Positions 7,100-11,620 of a stretch of DNA of 11,620 nucleotides are shown piece after piece. Numbering within the stretch: the first letter of the stretch is position 1; each line of letters starts with the position of its first letter. The stretch lies in the NCBI GenBank assembly GCA_934725785.1, contig CAKVCS010000022.1:1-11620 (forward strand), given 5' to 3'. Source of the stretch: an uncultured Bacteroidales bacterium (GTDB lineage: Bacteria; Bacteroidota; Bacteroidia; Bacteroidales; Marinilabiliaceae). Under the pieces are notes generated by a model that saw only the letters and a list, made by a program, of their open reading frames with translations, had not been told where the DNA came from and ran no database searches. A program made the position numbers and the translations under genes.

Positions 7100-7945
7100 G
7101 TGGCTTCCATAGCAAGCGAGATTCGCGAGTCGTTCAAGTACAACGACGTCATAATAAAGCTTATATATATCAACACGGCGGTGTTCCTCGCCATGCGCCT
7201 GATGGATCTGGCGGCGTTGGGCGGCTCGCTCATGCCGGGCTGGGGCATAGCCTATCTCGGCATGCCCATTGGCCCCGGCATCGTCATGCGCCCATGGACG
7301 CTCATAACTAACATATTCGCCCACTACGACCTGCTTCACTTCCTTTTCAACATGCTGACGCTCTACTGGTTCGGCAGGCTCTTCATGCAGGTATACGGCA
7401 GTGAGCGGCGCGCGCTGGTGGCCTACTTGCTTGGCGGGCTTGCGGGATGCTGCGCCTCGTTCATCCTTCTGCTTGCCGGCATTGGCGGCTACACGCTGCT
7501 CGGGGCCTCAGGGGCCATCATGTCGCTTATGGTCTCAGCCACCGCCGCGGCCCCGGACAGGCGAATATGGGTCACGTTCTTCGGCGAGGTTAAGATGAAA
7601 TACGTCGCCCTGGCGTACATACTCCTATCCGTCATAATGCTGATAGGCCTCAGCAACATGGGGGGCAACTTGGCGCATCTTGGCGGCGCGCTGGCCGGGT
7701 GGGCTCTCTCGGCATGGTGGCGCGGCAGGCGGGAGGCGGACTCGAGCATAGGCTCGCTTTTCCGCCGTAAGCCAAGAATGAAGCTGACGCGCGGCAGCGG
7801 CAACGCGGACTGGGATTACAACAAACGCAAAATGGACAACCAGCGCGAAGTGGACAGGATACTCGACAAGATAAACGCCCGCGGCTACAACAGCCTCACC
7901 GAGCAAGAAAAGCTCACACTCTTCAACCAGAGCAAGAAGCAATGA
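7100..7945 (+). CDS. Rhomboid-family intramembrane serine protease 2 with cytoplasmic tail
   Basis: This 281-residue rhomboid protease is a paralogue-type neighbour of the previous gene but is not a close copy. It has His75, His80 and Asn84 in HYDLLHFLFN, the nucleophile Ser137 in GASG and the base His193 in AHLGG, so it should be active. Six membrane segments lie between about 17 and 206. A soluble basic tail follows (about 207-281), with RRKPRMK and a predicted helix ending LDKINARGYNSLTEQEKLTLF; this tail type is common in Bacteroidales rhomboids. The start is GTG, because the first in-frame ATG (residue 32) would cut into the first helix; the region before it is A-rich (AAAAAAGAACG). The stop overlaps the start of the next gene by 4 bp (ATGA). 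Confidence 0.93.
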   Translation: MASIASEIRESFKYNDVIIKLIYINTAVFLAMRLMDLAALGGSLMPGWGIAYLGMPIGPGIVMRPWTLITNIFAHYDLLHFLFNMLTLYWFGRLFMQVYGSERRALVAYLLGGLAGCCASFILLLAGIGGYTLLGASGAIMSLMVSATAAAPDRRIWVTFFGEVKMKYVALAYILLSVIMLIGLSNMGGNLAHLGGALAGWALSAWWRGRREADSSIGSLFRRKPRMKLTRGSGNADWDYNKRKMDNQREVDRILDKINARGYNSLTEQEKLTLFNQSKKQ

Positions 7946-9048
7946 TACTCAAGGCACTGAAGCACTTGGTGACGCTCCTTCTGGTGTTATTGGCGTGCGC
8001 CACGGCATACACGGCATGGTCCGTCCGGATCCCGCCATCCGAGGCGGGAGTCCAGAGCCTCGCCTGGTTCCTCTTCCCATACATGTGGCTCGCGCTGCTC
8101 GGCGCCGGCGTCATCTCATTCGCTTTCAGGGGATGGTTCCAATTCTTATGCTGCGCGGCGGCGTGCGCGGCTACGTGGGGCAGCGCGTCTCAAGTGATAG
8201 ACATCCCGTCGGGCAGGGGGGACGCAGGCGGAAGCAAGGCTTACAGGCTGCTGACGTACAACATCCACTATATGAACTACTCGGGCGAGATGTCGGCCAG
8301 CCACGTGCGCGACAGCATATGCTCCTTCCTGACGAATTCCGGGGCGGACGTCATATGCCTGCAAGAGGCGCCCCCCCTCGCCATGTGGGGCAAGCAAATG
8401 ACCAACGACGGGGCTTGGGCCGAACTGACGAGGGCCTATCCGCACATTATCGGAACCAACACGGGCGGGCAGATAATCCTGTCAAAACTTGAGGTCCACG
8501 CCGCTGACGACGTCACAGACGCACTCCGCGAGACCGAGCGCAAAGGCGCGATAATGGCGGCAGACATAGTCTGCGGGGGCGACACGGTTAGGATATTGAA
8601 CTGTCATCTGGCCTCAATAGCCCTATCAGACAAACAGATAGAGGCGGTGAACAGCGGCGCGGAAATGGACGAGGAGAGAGTATCGGCACTACATAAGGCG
8701 CACGACAAACTGACCAAAGCGTTCAAGACGCGAGAGAAAGAGGCAGAGACATTGACACGCGCATTGGCAGCGTCGGCAAGGGAGACCATAGTATGCGGAG
8801 ACTTCAACGACACGCCGATCTCGTACACATACCACACACTGACGTGCGGAGAGCGGCCGATGAACGACGCGCGCAGACCGCGTCGGGTCGGCTTGGCCCG
8901 CACGTACCGCGGGCAACTCCCTCCCCTGCGCATAGACTATGTGCTGACCTCCAGAGGGATAAAAACGTGCGACTATGCCGAGCACGACCTGCCCACATCC
9001 GACCACAAGGCGGTCTCAATCTCTTTCGCCCCCGCGCCACTGAAATAA
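7942..9048 (+). CDS. Membrane-anchored endonuclease/exonuclease/phosphatase (EEP) family protein
   Basis: This 368-residue protein has two or three N-terminal membrane helices (about 8-25, 41-62 and 66-84) followed by an EEP fold of the DNase I/ExoIII/sphingomyelinase kind. Active-site residues are all present: Asn107 in YNIHY, the metal-binding Glu142 in VICLQEA, His222 in LNCHL, Asp287 and Asn289 in GDFND, Asp332 in RIDYV, and the final Asp354-His355 in SDHKAV. The enzyme could hydrolyse nucleic acid, phospholipid or an inositol/sugar phosphate; the sequence does not decide this. With the helices at the N-terminus, the domain could face the periplasm or the cytoplasm. Translation is probably coupled to rhomboid 2 through the ATGA overlap. 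A charged region at about 236-275 (EMDEERV to REKEAET) is an insertion likely to form a helical hairpin. Confidence 0.92.
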   Translation: MILKALKHLVTLLLVLLACATAYTAWSVRIPPSEAGVQSLAWFLFPYMWLALLGAGVISFAFRGWFQFLCCAAACAATWGSASQVIDIPSGRGDAGGSKAYRLLTYNIHYMNYSGEMSASHVRDSICSFLTNSGADVICLQEAPPLAMWGKQMTNDGAWAELTRAYPHIIGTNTGGQIILSKLEVHAADDVTDALRETERKGAIMAADIVCGGDTVRILNCHLASIALSDKQIEAVNSGAEMDEERVSALHKAHDKLTKAFKTREKEAETLTRALAASARETIVCGDFNDTPISYTYHTLTCGERPMNDARRPRRVGLARTYRGQLPPLRIDYVLTSRGIKTCDYAEHDLPTSDHKAVSISFAPAPLK

Positions 9049-9083
9049 TCCGCAAGCTGGCAAACTCTTTTACATCTTTTTAT

Positions 9084-9091
9084 TACTTTTG
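9084..9091 (+). promoter_or_regulatory. Bacteroidota -7 promoter element for the lipoprotein gene
   Basis: TACTTTTG is an exact match to the TAnnTTTG consensus, in a 96-bp AT-rich gap between GC-rich genes. The expected start of transcription would be near 9098, leaving a leader of about 47 nt before the ATG at 9145. No good TTTG -33 element is visible at the usual distance, which lowers confidence. Confidence 0.5.
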
Positions 9092-9100
9092 TTCGAACAA
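9089..9100. promoter_or_regulatory. 12-bp perfect palindrome overlapping the promoter
   Basis: TTGTTCGAACAA is its own reverse complement and starts inside the -7 box, covering the probable transcription start. This is a typical place for a repressor operator. It could also be a chance palindrome in an AT-rich stretch, since only one copy is seen. Confidence 0.35.
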
Positions 9101-9144
9101 GAATATATCATCTGACGAAATAAATCATAAACCAAACACGGAAT

Positions 9145-9960
9145 ATGAACAAGAAGAACTTGACGGCGGCCTTGGCCGCTGGCGCCATGGCGATAATGAT
9201 TGCCGGGTGCACAGTAAGAGGCAGCCAGGACAAGACTGGCGTAATGAGCCAGAGAGACGTTGAGCAGAACGTACGCGAGTTCGTGTACCCGCTCCCGACG
9301 GCGTTCGAGGTGACCGAGATGCTCAACCGCATTGAGGCCGCATACATCATAGACATATGCAACCCGAAAGAGAACGTCGACAAATACGTGACCGAGGCCA
9401 AGCGCGCCATAAACATGGGCGTCTACAGCGCAGACCTCTGCTACGCCTCCACATATAACCAGCAGGGCAACGTGATGGACTACACGCAGACCATCCGCGC
9501 CCTGATCGACGCGCTTGACATGACACGCGCGGTGGACCCCGAGCTCGCGACCAAGATGGAGGACAACGAGAACAACAAAGAGGGCATGACCGAGCTCATA
9601 TCCAACTCGTTCTATGACTCTTACGACTACCTGAACCGCAACGGCCGAGGCCCTGTGAGCCTCATGATTGTGGCTGGCAGCTGGGTTGAGGGGCTCTACA
9701 TCGCCACCCACATATCGCAAGAGACTTTCGAGAACAAGGAGATGGTGAAAATCCTCCTCAGCCAGAAAGAGCCTCTTGAGAAACTCGTGAAGCTGCTCGA
9801 CGAGATAAAGGGCGAGCCTAACGTAACGAGCCTCCGCAAGGCTCTCCAGCCGCTCTACGACATCTACTCGGGAGTTGACGCAAGCAGCATATCCGAAGAG
9901 CAGATGATCAGCATACGCAAAGAGTCTGAGATCATCCGCGAGGCTCTCGTGAAGCCTTAA
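9145..9960 (+). CDS. Lipoprotein of unknown function
   Basis: The 271-residue protein starts with a lipoprotein signal: MNKKN, a hydrophobic core, then IAGC with the lipid-modified Cys22. The mature part is mostly alpha-helical in appearance and acidic, without membrane segments or repeats. Recognisable stretches are FVYPLPTAFEVTEMLNRIEAAY (about residues 46-67), a NMGVYSADLCYASTYNQ segment (about 90-106), the SWVEGLYIATH stretch (about 179-189) and a charged C-terminal helix rich in Glu, Lys and Ile. Similar lipoproteins are found in many Bacteroidota, but I know no assigned function. It is separated from the EEP gene by an AT-rich gap with its own promoter-like box and is followed by a hairpin terminator, so it is probably a single-gene unit. 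Lys or Asp retention signals after Cys (TVRGSQDK) do not decide its location. Confidence 0.88.
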   Translation: MNKKNLTAALAAGAMAIMIAGCTVRGSQDKTGVMSQRDVEQNVREFVYPLPTAFEVTEMLNRIEAAYIIDICNPKENVDKYVTEAKRAINMGVYSADLCYASTYNQQGNVMDYTQTIRALIDALDMTRAVDPELATKMEDNENNKEGMTELISNSFYDSYDYLNRNGRGPVSLMIVAGSWVEGLYIATHISQETFENKEMVKILLSQKEPLEKLVKLLDEIKGEPNVTSLRKALQPLYDIYSGVDASSISEEQMISIRKESEIIREALVKP

Positions 9961-10019
9961 GCGCAAGGGGCGAAGGCGGGTGGCTAAAAGCAAGACTTGA
10001 ACCCCGCCAAAGAGACAAA

Positions 10020-10060
10020 AGCGGGGGCGGGCCAGGACGGGCCGCCCCCGCTCGCGCTTT
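10020..10060 (+). terminator. GC-rich intrinsic terminator after the lipoprotein gene
   Basis: AGCGGGGGCGG (10020-10030) pairs perfectly over 11 bp with CCGCCCCCGCT (10042-10052), and two more C-G pairs can form inside the loop after one mismatch. AAAGCG (10017-10022) can pair alternatively with CGCTTT (10055-10060). The stem lies 59 nt after the stop; the T-run is short (TTT), so termination may be partial. Confidence 0.7.
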
Positions 10061-10093
10061 AGGCATATGTCACTTCAAAAAAAAGTAAACACG

Positions 10094-10585
10094 ATGATAG
10101 GGCAAAAAGAGCTTTACACCCTCCTGGATGAGATGGGCATACAATTTCAATACGTTGAACACCCGCCCACGCCAACAATCGAGGACGCCCGAAAGTATTG
10201 GTCCGCGCTCGAGGGCAAGCACTGCAAGAACATATTCCTAAGAAACCACAAGGGCAACAAGCACTACCTCGTCGTCCTCGACTGCGACAAGAGCATTGAC
10301 ATGCACGACCTTGAGCACCGGCTTGGCGAGGGCAAGCTGTCATTCGCGTCGGCCGAGAGAATGTCTAAATACCTTGGGCTGAAACCAGGCTCCGTAAGCC
10401 CATTCGGGTTGATAAACGACACGGGACACGAGGTGATACTGTTCCTTGACTCAAACTTGCAAGGCGCGGACAGGCTGGCTTTCCACCCCAACGACAACAG
10501 GGCGTCAATATCCGTGAGCCGCGAAGACCTGTTGCGCTTCATAGAGCGCATGGGCAACAAGTTCGAATGGAAGGAACTCTATTAG
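10094..10585 (+). CDS. ProXp/YbaK-family prolyl-tRNA synthetase-associated editing domain protein
   Basis: This is a free-standing trans-editing domain related to YbaK and ProXp-ala, which removes the wrong amino acid (Ala in ProXp-ala) from tRNA(Pro) in the cytoplasm. With the start at 10094 it has 163 residues. Family marks are YVEHPPTPTIEDA (20-32), the Lys45-Asn46 pair in KNIFLRN, KLSFASAERM (81-90), GSVSPFGLIND (99-109) and HPNDN (131-135). Lys45 corresponds to the conserved lysine important for activity in the family. An in-frame ATG at 10067 would add nine residues (MSLQKKVNT), but the bases before it belong to the GC-rich terminator, whereas 10094 follows an A-rich stretch; I prefer 10094. 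The gene ends 7 bp before the HHH protein gene. Which misacylated tRNA it edits cannot be fixed from sequence alone. Confidence 0.9.
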   Translation: MIGQKELYTLLDEMGIQFQYVEHPPTPTIEDARKYWSALEGKHCKNIFLRNHKGNKHYLVVLDCDKSIDMHDLEHRLGEGKLSFASAERMSKYLGLKPGSVSPFGLINDTGHEVILFLDSNLQGADRLAFHPNDNRASISVSREDLLRFIERMGNKFEWKELY

Positions 10586-10592
10586 CGCGGCA

Positions 10593-11620
10593 TTGAGACG
10601 CACACCAATAGCCCCGAGAGCCTTGGCGACATCGGCAGCCTTACTGTTTGCGGCAAGCGTAGCGACAATGCGCGCCCAGACGGACGGCAGGCTGGCGGAC
10701 GCAGAGAGGGAAAGCGCAGCGGACGCACTCATAAACTCCATAGCCGAGCAAATGGACGAGGAGGGCCAGCTTGATGAGGCGGCCTCCGAAGGTCTGGCCG
10801 AACTGAGGGCAAAGGCGGAAAACCCGATAAACCTGAACACGGCCTCGGCGGCCGAGATCTCAAGCCTGATATTCATTGGCGAGAGCAAGGCCAAGGCCAT
10901 CACGCGCCATCGGCGCAACGCGGGCGGCATCTTGACCATGCAGGAGCTGATGACAGTCAAAGGACTTACGGCGACCGACATCCTGCTGCTGCGCCACACG
11001 GCGACCACAGCCGCGGCGAAAGACACGTCGACGCTGCGCCCAACGGTAAAGATGGACGCCATATGGAGGGTCGGGAGGCGGTGGCCAACGGCGCGAGGAT
11101 ATAAGGGGCAGCAAGAGAAGCCCGCAGCCTACGCGGGGTCGCCCCTTAGCACAAGATTCCGGCTCAAAGCTGAGATAGGCGGGAGACTTGGCATAGGCCT
11201 CGTCGGCGACAACGATGCCGGCGAACCACAACTGAGGAACGGCAGCAGCCTGATGGACTTCTACGGAGGCTACGCAGCCTACGCCCCCGCCCGAGGCCCG
11301 GTGCGTAAAGTCGTAGCCGGACATTACAACGTCCGCCTGGGGCAAGGGCTCGGCATATGGACAGGCTTCGGCTTCCCGCCAACAGTGGCAGGCACGTCAT
11401 ACGGGCGCACGGCGATGGGCGTCACGCCGTCATCGTCAACGGCGGAGAGCGGATATATGCGCGGCGTCGCCATAGAGGCGAGGTGGCTGCCAGCAAGGCT
11501 TAGGGCATTCGCGTCGTGGGTAGACGCCGACGCGACAACCAAGAGGAGGGCCGACAGCACAACCTACATAACAACCATCCGCACGACGGGCTACCACCGC
11601 ACAGCCACAGAGCGCGGCTA
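10593..11620 (+). CDS. Secreted helix-hairpin-helix (ComEA-like) protein, 5' part
   Basis: An open frame without stops runs to the right edge (342 codons visible). I place the start at TTG 10593, since it begins a convincing signal peptide: LRRTPIAPR, a hydrophobic Ala/Leu core (about residues 10-24) and cleavage near RAQT (27-30). No in-frame ATG lies between the stop at 10542 and this TTG; the ATG at 10668 would remove the signal core. After an acidic helical stretch (31-75), a ComEA-like HHH domain follows, with NPINLNTASAAEI (77-89), then IGESKAKAITRHR and TMQELMTVKGL. The part after about residue 150 is rich in Gly, aromatic and alternating residues (for example GHYNVRLGQGLGIW), as in large Bacteroidota HHH proteins whose C-terminal part resembles an outer-membrane barrel. 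Its role is unknown; DNA binding is suggested only by the HHH motif. Confidence 0.85.
   Translation, partial: MRRTPIAPRALATSAALLFAASVATMRAQTDGRLADAERESAADALINSIAEQMDEEGQLDEAASEGLAELRAKAENPINLNTASAAEISSLIFIGESKAKAITRHRRNAGGILTMQELMTVKGLTATDILLLRHTATTAAAKDTSTLRPTVKMDAIWRVGRRWPTARGYKGQQEKPAAYAGSPLSTRFRLKAEIGGRLGIGLVGDNDAGEPQLRNGSSLMDFYGGYAAYAPARGPVRKVVAGHYNVRLGQGLGIWTGFGFPPTVAGTSYGRTAMGVTPSSSTAESGYMRGVAIEARWLPARLRAFASWVDADATTKRRADSTTYITTIRTTGYHRTATERG

Noticed and set aside
9070..9993. A 307-codon open frame on the minus strand opposite the lipoprotein gene
   Set aside because: It covers the lipoprotein gene completely in antisense, is rich in His, Val and Leu with no recognisable domain, and the plus-strand product has a clear lipoprotein signal. 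It arises from stop-poor GC-rich codon use.
9975..10008. Short inverted repeat GGCGGG/CCCGCC after the lipoprotein gene
   Set aside because: A 6-bp stem with a 22-nt loop is weak; the hairpin at 10020-10052 is a far better terminator.
10505..11345. Two overlapping minus-strand open frames (about 185 and 161 codons) near the right edge
   Set aside because: The opposite strand encodes a signal peptide and a ComEA-like HHH domain in one continuous frame, which explains the region better.
1..11620. Defence system, mobile element, CRISPR array or non-coding RNA gene
   Set aside because: I looked for transposase or integrase motifs, regularly spaced repeats, tRNA-like cloverleaves and effector domains on both strands and saw none; nearly all of the window is filled by recognisable chromosomal genes.

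Overview
The window looks like core chromosome from a GC-rich member of the Bacteroidota, most likely Bacteroidales. The evidence is a Bacteroidota-style MutL followed by two rhomboid proteases and a membrane-anchored EEP-family protein, a PolB-exonuclease-like protein of the type common in Bacteroides relatives, a helix-hairpin-helix protein with a beta-rich C-terminal part, A-rich start regions without strong Shine-Dalgarno sequences, and AT-rich promoter-like elements resembling TAnnTTTG. Codon use is odd: the DNA is GC-rich, yet ATA is the dominant isoleucine codon in the genes I counted. I see no mobile element, CRISPR array, tRNA or rRNA, and nothing that looks like a defence or toxin system.

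Layout. (1) 1-726, plus strand: the 3' part of serB (phosphoserine phosphatase), ending at a strong hairpin at 731-770 shared with the convergent neighbour. (2) 785-3544, minus strand: four closely packed genes, read from right to left. They are a degenerate PolB-type 3'-5' exonuclease homologue (2738-3544), a gamma carbonic anhydrase family protein (2180-2707), a small secreted protein of unknown function (1600-2136) and murI (785-1603, overlapping the previous gene by 4 bp). A probable promoter and a leader hairpin lie in the divergent gap 3545-3719. (3) 3720-9048, plus strand: a run of Dabb-domain protein, small one-helix membrane protein, mutL, rhomboid 1, rhomboid 2 and a membrane-anchored EEP phosphohydrolase, with small gaps or overlaps. 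(4) 9145-9960: a lipoprotein of unknown function with its own promoter-like region, followed by a GC-rich hairpin terminator. (5) 10094-10585: a free-standing ProXp/YbaK-type prolyl-tRNA editing protein. (6) 10593 to the window end: the 5' part of a secreted helix-hairpin-helix protein that starts with TTG.

How the genes fit together. Most are housekeeping genes: serine synthesis, D-glutamate supply for peptidoglycan, mismatch repair and tRNA proofreading. The mutL to EEP run is a co-directional block in which two intramembrane proteases and a membrane-tethered phosphohydrolase sit downstream of a DNA-repair gene. Nothing in the sequence shows a direct functional link, so co-transcription is the safest reading. 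The most unusual points are the loss of catalytic acids in the exonuclease homologue, the altered endonuclease motifs in MutL, the ATA preference, a perfect palindrome over the lipoprotein promoter, and the TTG-started HHH protein at the right edge.
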